Assembly (NCBI GenBank): GCA_017421145.1
Contig: JAFOTA010000243.1
Span: forward strand, 1 to 5,541
From: Treponema sp.
Lineage (GTDB): Bacteria; Spirochaetota; Spirochaetia; Treponematales; Treponemataceae
DNA length: 5,541 bases
Reading direction: 5' to 3'
Shown here: one piece after another, positions 1-5,541 of the stretch
How the letters are laid out: every line of letters starts with the position of its first letter
How positions within the stretch are numbered: the first letter of the stretch is position 1
Notes under the pieces: model-generated
Databases searched by the model: none
Told to the model about the DNA's origin: nothing
The model's input: the letters and a program-made list of their open reading frames with translations, nothing else
Position numbers and translations under genes: made by a program

Positions 1-3000
1 AGCGAAAAACGTATGCTCCAGGATGCAGTGGACGCTCTTTTTGACAACAGCAAGAGAAAGACCCGCATGATCAGGGGTGCTTCAAACAGGCCTCTCAAAT
101 CAATATCAGACCTTCTCAAAGGAAAGCAGGGACGTTTCCGCCAGAATCTTCTCGGTAAGCGCGTTGACTATTCAGGACGTTCCGTAATCGTCGTAGGACC
201 TGAGCTGAAGCTTTGGCAGTGCGGTCTTCCTGAAAAGATGGCTCTTGAGCTTTTCAAGCCGTTCATCATGAAAAAGCTCGTTGACAAGGGTGCCGCAGGA
301 AACATAAAGAAGGCAAAGAACCTTGTCGAACAGGAAGCTCCTGAGGTCTATCAGGTTTTGGATGAGGTTGTCCGTGAGCATCCTGTCATGCTCAACCGTG
401 CTCCTACGCTCCACCGCTTGGGTATCCAGGCGTTTGAACCTGTTTTGGTACCGGGAAAGGCCCTCAAGCTCCATCCTCTTGCATGTAAGGCTTTCAACGC
501 AGACTTCGACGGAGACCAGATGGCTATCCACGTGCCTCTCACACAGGCCGCACAGATGGAATGCTGGACGCTCATGCTTTCCGCACGCAACCTTCTTGAC
601 CCGGCGAACGGACAGACGATTGTCTATCCTTCACAGGACATGGTTCTCGGAATCTACTATATGACTTCAATCAAACCGGACAAGGAAACTCTCGGTGGCC
701 CAGTAAAGGTTGTCAAGGACGGTGACAAGTTCGGTTCAGAGCCTGTGATGGCATTGATGAAATCATACATCACTCCTGAAGAAAGTGCGGAAATCAAGCA
801 TAAGCTCTACACATCCGTTGATGAAGTCCGCCTTGCAGCCACAACCGGCATGATTTCATGGCAGGCAGAGATCAAGGTTCTTAAGAGCGTGCTGAAAAAG
901 TGCGTCCATGGTGACAAGGATGCGAATTTCAACGAAAAATACATCCTTACTTCAGCCGGACGCCTGGCATTCAATGAAGCTATGCCGGAAGAAGTTGATT
1001 TCTATAACGAAAGGCTCGGTGACAAGGCGCTCAAGGCAATGATCGAGTCCGTCTATCATACTGAGCAGACAAGCGACAAGATCGTAAAGAAGCTCATCGC
1101 TGAAAAATTCGGCTTTACAAAAGTCGATGACGAGGCGATGGACAAAATCTGGTCTGATGCCGCCACGATGAAAGAGCTGAACAAGATCTATAACCGTCCG
1201 AAGGCAGAGCAGTTTACTTACGATGAATTCAAGAAGGTCATGAACTGCATATTCAACATCGACAGGTCATGGCTTACGGTCAAGATGCTCGATGCAATCA
1301 AGGCGACAGGTTACAAGAACGCAACGTTCTACGGAGCCACCCTTTCAATGGACGACATCCTTGTTCCGCGCGACAAGAAAAAGCTCGTTGAAGACGCAGA
1401 TGCAAAGGTAAACGAATTCGTAAAGCGTCAGAAAGACGGTATAATCACGGCCCACGACCGCTATGTTGAAAGTACGAGAATCTGGGCAAGCGTCGGTGAC
1501 AAGCTGACAAAGGCCATGTACAAGGAAATGGGCGAGGACAAGCACGGATTCAACACCATCTTCATGATGGCAGACTCTGGTGCCCGTGGTTCTGAAAAGC
1601 AGATTTCCCAGCTTGGTGCCATGCGTGGTTTGATGCAGAAGCCTAACGGAGACATCATCGAACTTCCGATCCGCTCAAACTTCAAGGACGGACTTTCCGT
1701 TATCGAATTCTTCATCTCAACGAACGGTGCGCGCAAAGGTCTTTCCGATACGGCTCTTAAGACTGCAGACGCAGGTTACATGACACGCCGTCTTGTCGAT
1801 GTCGCACAGAACGTAGTCATCAACGAAGAGGACTGCGGTACTATCAACGGTATCGACTATAAGGCAATCAAAAAGGGAGAGGAAATCGTTGAAAGCCTCA
1901 GTTCCCGCATTGCCGGACACTACTCTGCCGAAAGGGTTCTTGACCCTGTGGACGGAGAGCTGCTCTGTGATGTAAACGAATATATAGATGAAAACCTTGC
2001 GAAAAAGATTGAGGCTGCCGGGGTCGAAAAAGTCAAGCTCCGCACCGTACTTACCTGCGAATGCAAGCATGGTCTCTGCGTGAAGTGCTACGGAAAGGAT
2101 CTTGCACGCAACAAGGTAGTTGAAATCGGTGAGGCTGTCGGAACTATTGCCGCACAGTCAATCGGTCAGCCGGGTACTCAGCTTACTCTCCGTACCTTCC
2201 ATACTGGTGGTGCTGCTGATACATCTGCGTCGGACAACTCAATCAAGATGAAGTATGCCGTGTACATCGAAAGCATCAGCGGAACTCATGTCGAAAAGGA
2301 CGGAAACTGGCTCCTCACACGCCGCGGTACTATGAAGGCTGCAAAGCTGTTCAACAAGTATCCATACGGAAGCGAAGAGGAAATCCTTGTTGAGGACGGT
2401 GCATTCGTGCGCAAGGACAAGGCCATCCTTAGCCAGAAGAAAAAGCAGGTGTTCCCGTCGGACAACGGATATATACATATCAACAGGGAAGAAAAGCTCA
2501 TATACCTCATAAGCAAAATCGAAGACACTGCCCTTGAAAACGGAAGCACGATCTATGCTGACTACATAAAGGGAAACAGAATCGTCGCAAAGGGTGAATC
2601 AATCGGTAAGACATTCGAAAACGCCGAACCGATCATCTGTGAACAGGACGGTTACGTGCACTACGAGGATGTTATTCCCGGCGTGACCTTCAATGAAAAA
2701 GACAGGTCAATTACCGAAACGCACCTTGACGTAAAGCAGCCGCAGATCAAAGTTTGTGACGAAGCAGGAAACGTTCTTGGTTCATACCACCTGCCCGCCA
2801 AGACGACGATCGAAGTTGCCGAAAGAATTGATGCGGATCATTATTCTCCGCAGGAAGGCGTTGCAGTAAAAGCCGGAGACGTTCTGGCAAAGATTCCGGC
2901 CGAAGGAACAAAGGCAAACGACATTACGCTCGGTCTTCCGCGTGTTTCTGAATTGTTCGAAGGACGCAAGTCAAAGGATCCTGCCGTTATCGCGCAGATT

Positions 3001-3765
3001 TCTGGAACGGTGCGTTTCGGAAAGATCGTGAAGAACAAGCTCCATGTCATTGTCCGCGATGAGTTTGACAAGGATTATGTCCACAACATTCCGATCCAGA
3101 AGCGCCTTCTTGTCCGTGACGGAGACTATGTAAAGGCCGGAGATCCGCTTTGTACGGGTTCAAAGGATCCGCATGACGTTCTTGCCGTGCTCGGTGAAAA
3201 CGAACTCCAGAACTTCCTCATGGATGAGATCCAGAGCGTTTACCGTTCACAGAAAGTAAACATCAGCGACAAGCATATCGGTACGATCATCCGCCAGATG
3301 CTCAAGAAAGTCGAAGTCGTAAAAGTCGGCGACACGAAGTTCATCTACGGAGAACAGGTTGACAAGTATGTGTTCCGTGAAGAGAACGACCGCATAATGG
3401 CAGGTGGTGGTGAACCGGCTGTTGCACGCCCGATGTTCCAGGGTATCACAAAGGCGGCTCTTGCAACCGATTCGTTCATCTCTGCTTCTTCATTCCAGGA
3501 GACTACAAAGGTTCTTACCAATGCTGCAATCGCTGGTGAAACCGACAATCTCCGCGGTCTGAAAGAAAACGTCATCATCGGTCACATGATTCCGGCCGGA
3601 ACTGGTATGAAGGTATATCACAACATCAAGCTTTCTGACTCTTCAAACGAAGATTTGGATGCAAAGATGATGGAGATCCTTGAGCAGCGCCGTCAGGAAA
3701 GGGAGCTTGAAGCCATGAACGAGCGCATGGATTCAATGCCGATGGACAGCTCGGACGAAGATTAG
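1..3765 (+). CDS. rpoC: DNA-directed RNA polymerase subunit beta' (5'-partial)
   Basis: Catalytic largest subunit of RNA polymerase. The frame is open from base 1 ([13 protein letters not shown], about residue 293 in E. coli numbering), so the ATG at 13 is internal; 1254 residues are present and the N-terminal zinc ribbon is outside. Visible in order: switch/rudder region ([23 protein letters not shown]); the catalytic Mg-binding loop NADFDGDQ at 496-519 with all three Asp; MADSGARG at 1567-1590; the bridge helix at about 1723-1809; the second zinc site with Cys at residues 612, 686, 693 and 696, spaced 74/7/3 as in E. coli C814, C888, C895 and C898, plus an extra Cys at residue 688; and trigger-loop halves split by an insertion of about 233 residues (2221-2919). 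The C-terminus ([22 protein letters not shown]) is intact and ends in an acidic tail. An extra block of about 65 residues lies at 1069-1263. Identification is certain; the insertion sizes rest on a remembered E. coli sequence. Confidence 0.98.
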   Translation, partial: SEKRMLQDAVDALFDNSKRKTRMIRGASNRPLKSISDLLKGKQGRFRQNLLGKRVDYSGRSVIVVGPELKLWQCGLPEKMALELFKPFIMKKLVDKGAAGNIKKAKNLVEQEAPEVYQVLDEVVREHPVMLNRAPTLHRLGIQAFEPVLVPGKALKLHPLACKAFNADFDGDQMAIHVPLTQAAQMECWTLMLSARNLLDPANGQTIVYPSQDMVLGIYYMTSIKPDKETLGGPVKVVKDGDKFGSEPVMALMKSYITPEESAEIKHKLYTSVDEVRLAATTGMISWQAEIKVLKSVLKKCVHGDKDANFNEKYILTSAGRLAFNEAMPEEVDFYNERLGDKALKAMIESVYHTEQTSDKIVKKLIAEKFGFTKVDDEAMDKIWSDAATMKELNKIYNRPKAEQFTYDEFKKVMNCIFNIDRSWLTVKMLDAIKATGYKNATFYGATLSMDDILVPRDKKKLVEDADAKVNEFVKRQKDGIITAHDRYVESTRIWASVGDKLTKAMYKEMGEDKHGFNTIFMMADSGARGSEKQISQLGAMRGLMQKPNGDIIELPIRSNFKDGLSVIEFFISTNGARKGLSDTALKTADAGYMTRRLVDVAQNVVINEEDCGTINGIDYKAIKKGEEIVESLSSRIAGHYSAERVLDPVDGELLCDVNEYIDENLAKKIEAAGVEKVKLRTVLTCECKHGLCVKCYGKDLARNKVVEIGEAVGTIAAQSIGQPGTQLTLRTFHTGGAADTSASDNSIKMKYAVYIESISGTHVEKDGNWLLTRRGTMKAAKLFNKYPYGSEEEILVEDGAFVRKDKAILSQKKKQVFPSDNGYIHINREEKLIYLISKIEDTALENGSTIYADYIKGNRIVAKGESIGKTFENAEPIICEQDGYVHYEDVIPGVTFNEKDRSITETHLDVKQPQIKVCDEAGNVLGSYHLPAKTTIEVAERIDADHYSPQEGVAVKAGDVLAKIPAEGTKANDITLGLPRVSELFEGRKSKDPAVIAQISGTVRFGKIVKNKLHVIVRDEFDKDYVHNIPIQKRLLVRDGDYVKAGDPLCTGSKDPHDVLAVLGENELQNFLMDEIQSVYRSQKVNISDKHIGTIIRQMLKKVEVVKVGDTKFIYGEQVDKYVFREENDRIMAGGGEPAVARPMFQGITKAALATDSFISASSFQETTKVLTNAAIAGETDNLRGLKENVIIGHMIPAGTGMKVYHNIKLSDSSNEDLDAKMMEILEQRRQERELEAMNERMDSMPMDSSDED

Positions 3766-3779
3766 TTCTAAATTCCGGG

Positions 3780-3836
3780 ATTCAGGGCATACCGTTTAGT
3801 TTTTCATGACGATGTGCCTCTGAATTCTTTGTTTTT
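3780..3836 (+). terminator. intrinsic terminator after rpoC
   Basis: The left arm ATTCAGGGCATA (3780-3791) pairs with TGTGCC-t-CTGAAT (3813-3825). This gives 12 base pairs with one bulged T and one wobble pair, around a 21-nt loop. The T-rich run TCTTTGTTTTT (3826-3836) follows directly. The hairpin starts 14 nt after the rpoC stop codon and lies just before the rpsL promoters, so it probably separates rpoC from rpsL-rpsG at least partly. The loop is long and the T run is interrupted, so termination may be incomplete. Confidence 0.6.
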
Positions 3837-3891
3837 CGGGTTTTCCTATTGACGGAATCTTGCTGAATTCGATATAGTGAGTAAACCCGAA
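3835..3891. repeat. 9-bp perfect inverted repeat flanking rpsL promoter P1
   Basis: TTCGGGTTT (3835-3843) and AAACCCGAA (3883-3891) are exact reverse complements 39 nt apart. They bracket the TTGACG/TATAGT promoter, and the right arm covers its expected start site. In read-through RNA from rpoC the arms could pair. As DNA they could be a pair of protein half-sites. A chance match is possible in a region this rich in T and A. Confidence 0.4.
3849..3878 (+). promoter_or_regulatory. sigma70-type promoter P1 for rpsL-rpsG
   Basis: TTGACG (3849-3854) matches the -35 consensus at 5 of 6 positions. TATAGT (3873-3878) matches the -10 consensus at 5 of 6. The spacer is 18 nt. Transcription should start near 3885, leaving a leader of about 60 nt before the rpsL ATG. 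It is the best-matching promoter in the window and makes rpsL-rpsG independent of rpoC. Confidence 0.75.
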
Positions 3892-3897
3892 TTCTAT

Positions 3898-3906
3898 TGC
3901 TATACT
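3898..3906 (+). promoter_or_regulatory. extended -10 promoter P2 for rpsL-rpsG
   Basis: TGCTATACT (3898-3906) is a perfect TGn extension followed by TATACT, a 5 of 6 match to TATAAT. No good -35 lies 17 nt upstream, as is usual for extended -10 promoters. The expected start is near 3912-3914, inside the 17-bp dyad that follows. It may act as a second promoter about 28 nt downstream of P1. Confidence 0.5.
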
Positions 3907-3908
3907 GT

Positions 3909-3925
3909 CCGAGAGTGCTGCTCGG
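3909..3925. repeat. 17-bp dyad CCGAG-N7-CTCGG in the rpsL leader
   Basis: Five-base perfect arms (3909-3913 and 3921-3925) surround the 7-nt loop AGTGCTG. It begins 2 nt after the P2 -10 hexamer and ends 22 nt before the rpsL ATG. In P1 transcripts it would be a leader hairpin upstream of the Shine-Dalgarno AGGAG (3935-3939). For P2 it overlaps the start site, where an operator would lie. A similar dyad sits at the same place before tuf. Confidence 0.45.
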
Positions 3926-3947
3926 CATAAAAATAGGAGAATAGGCG

Positions 3948-4322
3948 ATGCCTACAATAAACCAATTAATTCGTAAAGGACGTCAGTCCGCAGCGAACAG
4001 AACCAAAGCTCCCGCGCTTGAGTCCTGTCCGCAGAAACGCGGTGTTTGTACCCGTGTTATGACAATGACACCTAAGAAGCCGAACTCTGCTCTTAGAAAG
4101 ATTGCCCGTGTGCGCTTGAGCAACGGAATTGAAGTTACTGCATATATTCCTGGAATCGGTCACAACCTTCAGGAACACTCTGTAGTTTTGGTACGTGGTG
4201 GACGTGTTAAGGATCTCCCTGGAGTTCGTTATCACATTATTCGTGGAACCAAAGATACTCTTGGCGTTGACGGACGTAAGCGTGGACGCTCAAAGTACGG
4301 TGCCAAAAAACCAAAGGCGTAA
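3948..4322 (+). CDS. rpsL: 30S ribosomal protein S12
   Basis: S12 of the small ribosomal subunit, at the decoding centre, where it monitors codon-anticodon pairing and contacts 16S rRNA. The 124 residues are the normal family length, running from [11 protein letters not shown] to the conserved end [10 protein letters not shown]. Family motifs include [48 protein letters not shown] and RGRSKYG. Lys43 and Lys88 (Met counted as 1; K42 and K87 in E. coli mature numbering) are wild type, so no classical streptomycin-resistance substitution is seen at those sites. Asp89, the residue methylthiolated in E. coli, is also present. The start is fixed by AGGAG at 3935-3939, 8 nt before the ATG. Two promoters lie upstream, and rpsG follows after 14 nt, so the two form an operon. 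Confidence 0.98.
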   Translation: MPTINQLIRKGRQSAANRTKAPALESCPQKRGVCTRVMTMTPKKPNSALRKIARVRLSNGIEVTAYIPGIGHNLQEHSVVLVRGGRVKDLPGVRYHIIRGTKDTLGVDGRKRGRSKYGAKKPKA

Positions 4323-4336
4323 TCGGAGGCTAGAAA

Positions 4337-4807
4337 ATGGGAAGACATAAGAAAGCTATTGAACGTCCGATTATTCCGGATGAAAAGTACAACAGCCCTG
4401 TCGTTACAAAATTCGTAACACGCATGATGCTCGACGGAAAAAAGCAGACCTGCTTGAAGATCATCTACAAGGCTCTGGACAACCTCAAGGGGAAGACCGA
4501 CAAGGATCCTCTCGAAGTTTTCCTCAAGGCTTTGGACAACGTAAAGCCACAGGTGGAAGTAAAGAGCCGCCGCGTTGGTGGAGCTACATATCAGGTTCCG
4601 ATCGAAATCCGCGAAACAAGGCGTGAAGCCCTTGCAATGCGCTGGATGATTACTGCTGCCCGCAACCGCTCTGGGCACGGAATGGCAGAGACACTTGCAG
4701 CTGAACTGCTTGATGCCTACAACAACACTGGTACTGCATACAAGAAGAAGGAAGACACCCACAAGATGGCAGAAGCCAACAAGGCATTTGCACATTACAG
4801 ATGGTAG
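4337..4807 (+). CDS. rpsG: 30S ribosomal protein S7
   Basis: S7 nucleates assembly of the 30S head by binding the 3' domain of 16S rRNA, and it lines the E site and mRNA exit. The 156 residues match the usual length, with the family signatures [40 protein letters not shown] and the invariant C-terminus [14 protein letters not shown] full GGAGG at 4325-4329, 7 nt before the ATG, sets the start. It lies 14 nt after the rpsL stop. In E. coli, S7 represses its operon by binding a long rpsL-rpsG spacer. That spacer is absent here, so the same control is unlikely in that place. A strong terminator follows 46 nt after the stop, and fusA, next in the E. coli str operon, is not present. Confidence 0.98.
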   Translation: MGRHKKAIERPIIPDEKYNSPVVTKFVTRMMLDGKKQTCLKIIYKALDNLKGKTDKDPLEVFLKALDNVKPQVEVKSRRVGGATYQVPIEIRETRREALAMRWMITAARNRSGHGMAETLAAELLDAYNNTGTAYKKKEDTHKMAEANKAFAHYRW

Positions 4808-4853
4808 AATAAAGATATGCCGGGGAATGTTTTGTTCCTTGGTACTCTTGAAG

Positions 4854-4884
4854 AAGGACGCTCGTTTCGGGTGTCCTTTTTTTT
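4854..4884 (+). terminator. strong intrinsic terminator of the rpsL-rpsG operon
   Basis: AAGGACGCTCG (4854-4864) pairs with CGGGTGTCCTT (4868-4878) to make an 11-bp stem, including two G-T wobbles, closed by the triloop TTT. An unbroken run of eight T (4877-4884) overlaps the end of the stem. It is a textbook rho-independent terminator. It ends the operon after rpsG and indicates that tuf needs its own promoter. Confidence 0.9.
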
Positions 4885-4913
4885 ATGAAAAAATATGAAA
4901 TCTTTAGCAAAAT

Positions 4914-4974
4914 TTGACAAAAAAATCCTTTTTCCTCTTGCGTAAAAGTTAAAAATATTGTACAAACTTATAAC
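4914..4974 (+). promoter_or_regulatory. possible promoter region ahead of the rpsG-tuf element
   Basis: An AT-rich stretch (about 23% G+C in 4921-4980) with a perfect TTGACA at 4914-4919 and a 5 of 6 -10 match TATAAC at 4969-4974. The two are too far apart to form one promoter, and TTGACA has no -10 at 16-18 nt. TATAAC, with only a weak -35 near 4946 but A-tracts upstream, would start RNA near 4981. That is exactly where the G+C-rich, hairpin-rich segment begins. The placement is suggestive, not proven. Confidence 0.3.
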
Positions 4975-4979
4975 ATTCT

Positions 4980-5270
4980 ATGCCCGGAGTGGGCATGCTC
5001 TTGCGAGGGCGGGTTTTTTGAGAAGTCAGACGGACGATGTGTGGTTGTCCGGCGAAAATCGTAAAGCTAATCGGTTCACACCCGGTTTTCAGGTTTTCAC
5101 AGCCCTTGAATGTGAGGATCGCCGTCGGCGGTTCTTGTAGAGAAGCAATCTGGGGTTTCTGGCGCGCTGATTCGAGTTCTTTCGGTCAGCATGATGGGAT
5201 TCCGATAACCAAACCGGCTGTTTTTTGCAGCGTCCGGTGGGTCGAAATCGACTGCTTCGAAAAGATGAAG
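4980..5270. other. G+C-rich, inverted-repeat-rich element between rpsG and tuf; candidate structured RNA or repeat
   Basis: I do not recognise this segment. It is about 52% G+C between AT-rich flanks of about 23% and 27%. It contains successive possible hairpins: ATGCCC/GGGCAT (4980-4996), GCTCT/AGGGC (4997-5010) followed by GG and T6, CGGAC/GTCCG (5031-5051), ATCGG/CCGGT (5070-5086), TCACA/TGTGA (5097-5115), an 8-bp stem with loop GTC (5116-5134), GCTGA/TCAGC with inner pairing (5166-5190), ACCGG-CTG/CAG-cgt-CCGGT (5213-5238) and GTCGA/TCGAC (5241-5252). Open frames of 60-78 codons exist on both strands but lack convincing ribosome sites and family resemblance. I saw no tRNA, tmRNA, RNase P, SRP or 6S RNA signature. 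The + strand is slightly favoured because a -10-like TATAAC precedes it. Alternatives are a long tuf leader, a genomic repeat, or a decayed gene. Confidence 0.35.
5084..5099. repeat. tandem duplication of GGTTTTCA
   Basis: The octamer GGTTTTCA occurs twice head to tail (5084-5091 and 5092-5099) inside the element between rpsG and tuf. Two copies only. It could be a small slippage event or part of a structured RNA. No function is implied. Confidence 0.5.
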
Positions 5271-5355
5271 TAGATTGAGCTGATAATTCAAGTTCCTTCT
5301 ATTTTAATCATTATCTTGTTAAAAGTGTGTATGCGAAAGTGACGTGACTTGTTTT

Positions 5356-5387
5356 GTGGCGGCGCTTTCTGGCTTAAAGTGCAGCAC
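5356..5387 (+). promoter_or_regulatory. stem-loop in the tuf upstream region
   Basis: GCGCTTT (5362-5368) pairs with AAAGTGC (5376-5382) around the loop CTGGCTT. GTG (5356-5358) with CAC (5385-5387) and C5360 with G5384 extend it across a small internal loop, to about 11 pairs in all. The sequence after it (ATTAATTTTATAT) is AT-rich but not a T-tract, so it is a poor terminator. It would be a leader structure if tuf is transcribed from further upstream. Confidence 0.4.
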
Positions 5388-5395
5388 ATTAATTT

Positions 5396-5401
5396 TATAT
5401 A
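5396..5401 (+). promoter_or_regulatory. possible -10 element for tuf
   Basis: TATATA (5396-5401) matches the -10 consensus at 5 of 6 positions and lies 33 nt before the tuf ATG. No good -35 is found 16-18 nt upstream and there is no TGn extension. Its identity as a promoter therefore rests mainly on position and on its likeness to the rpsL arrangement. Other candidates upstream (TTGAGC at 5275-5280 with TATTTT at 5300-5305, spacer 19) are no better. Confidence 0.3.
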
Positions 5402-5403
5402 AG

Positions 5404-5420
5404 CCGCAGATGGTTTGCGG
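5404..5420. repeat. 17-bp dyad CCGCA-N7-TGCGG before tuf
   Basis: Five-base perfect arms (5404-5408 and 5416-5420) surround the 7-nt loop GATGGTT. It starts 2 nt after the -10-like TATATA and ends 2 nt before the Shine-Dalgarno AAGGAG (5423-5428). It has the same CCG-N11-CGG form, size and offset as the dyad before rpsL, with 9 of 17 positions identical. As RNA the hairpin abuts the ribosome site. As DNA it would overlap a start site. Confidence 0.45.
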
Positions 5421-5434
5421 TCAAGGAGAAAATC

Positions 5435-5541
5435 ATGGCAAAGGAAGAGTTCAAAAGAACTAAACCTCACATGAACGTTGGAACCATCGGTCACGTTGAC
5501 CATGGTAAGACTACACTTTCAGCTGCTATCACAGCATACTG
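5435..5541 (+). CDS. tuf: translation elongation factor Tu (3'-partial)
   Basis: EF-Tu is the GTPase that brings aminoacyl-tRNA to the ribosomal A site. Only the first 35 codons are inside the window, and the frame is open to the last base. They show the family N-terminus, [22 protein letters not shown], with the P-loop GHVDHGKT (G1 motif) intact. The start follows AAGGAG at 5423-5428 with 6 nt spacing. The sequence is close to Treponema EF-Tu as I recall it. tuf is 627 nt from rpsG and separated by a strong terminator, so it is a separate transcription unit. In spirochaetes tuf commonly heads the S10 ribosomal protein operon with rpsJ next; that gene would lie beyond the window and cannot be checked here. 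Confidence 0.97.
   Translation, partial: MAKEEFKRTKPHMNVGTIGHVDHGKTTLSAAITAY

Noticed and set aside
13..15. ATG at 13 as the rpoC start
   Set aside because: The frame is open and conserved upstream to base 1 (SEKR), and this Met lies about 296 residues into beta'.
172..531. Open frame of 119 codons on the - strand inside rpoC
   Set aside because: It is the shadow of a highly conserved part of rpoC; it has no family resemblance and lies opposite the catalytic loop coding region. The same applies to the other antisense frames within rpoC.
3822..3894. Three GAATTC hexamers in 73 bp
   Set aside because: GAATTC also occurs several times in rpoC (for example 1225, 1412 and 1703 regions), so it is simply common in this sequence.
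4232..4795. Open frame of 187 codons on the - strand opposite rpsG
   Set aside because: It is long but lies entirely antisense to rpsG and the end of rpsL, is rich in Cys, Leu and Ser as antisense frames often are, and has no recognisable domain.
5070..5086. tRNA T-arm look-alike (ATCGG-TTCACAC-CCGGT)
   Set aside because: The conserved A of the T loop is missing, and no acceptor stem, anticodon arm or D arm can be placed around it.
4958..5140. Possible 60-residue protein on the + strand, starting at TTG
   Set aside because: It has no Shine-Dalgarno, its first codons run through AT-rich promoter-like DNA, and I see no recognisable family.
5037..5273. Possible 78-residue protein on the + strand
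   Set aside because: No ribosome site precedes the ATG, the composition is unconvincing, and it overlaps the hairpin-rich segment that other frames also cover.
5097..5291. Possible 64-residue protein on the - strand
   Set aside because: It starts at TTG with no clear ribosome site and overlaps open frames on the other strand; more likely a by-product of the G+C-rich element.
5370..5386. sigma54-like promoter (GG...GC) before tuf
   Set aside because: The GG to GC spacing is 8 or 11 nt rather than the required 10.

Overview
The window is the junction between the RNA polymerase / ribosomal protein S12-S7 cluster and a tuf (EF-Tu) gene in a bacterium, all on the + strand. It most resembles a spirochaete of the genus Treponema. 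Three things support that: the EF-Tu N-terminus ([19 protein letters not shown]) is close to the Treponema form as I remember it; rpoC-rpsL-rpsG is not followed by fusA; and the RNA polymerase beta' subunit carries a large insertion in its trigger loop. The genus is an inference from memory, not from a search. The genes are about 48-52% G+C.

Layout: 1-3765 is the 3' part of rpoC, whose first ~290 codons lie outside the window. A hairpin plus T-tract terminator follows (3780-3836), then a strong sigma70-type promoter and a second extended -10 promoter (3849-3906) that restart transcription for rpsL (3948-4322) and rpsG (4337-4807). A very good intrinsic terminator (4854-4884) closes this two-gene operon. 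tuf begins at 5435 and runs off the end.

The 627-base gap between rpsG and tuf is the least ordinary part. By hand count its middle (about 4981-5280) is 52% G+C, sharply bounded by AT-rich flanks (about 23% G+C in 4921-4980 and 27% in 5281-5340). It holds a string of short inverted repeats and no convincing protein gene. It could be an unannotated structured RNA, a long tuf leader, or an interspersed repeat. I match it to no known RNA family.

Two smaller points stand out. A 17-bp dyad of the form CCG-N11-CGG lies exactly 2 nt downstream of a -10-like hexamer in front of both rpsL and tuf. The beta' subunit is roughly 139 residues longer than the matching part of E. coli beta', partly through an extra block of about 65 residues.

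Functionally the window is core gene expression: the catalytic subunit of RNA polymerase, two 30S proteins needed for decoding and assembly, and the elongation factor that delivers aminoacyl-tRNA. Apart from the rpsG-tuf gap it is conserved housekeeping sequence.
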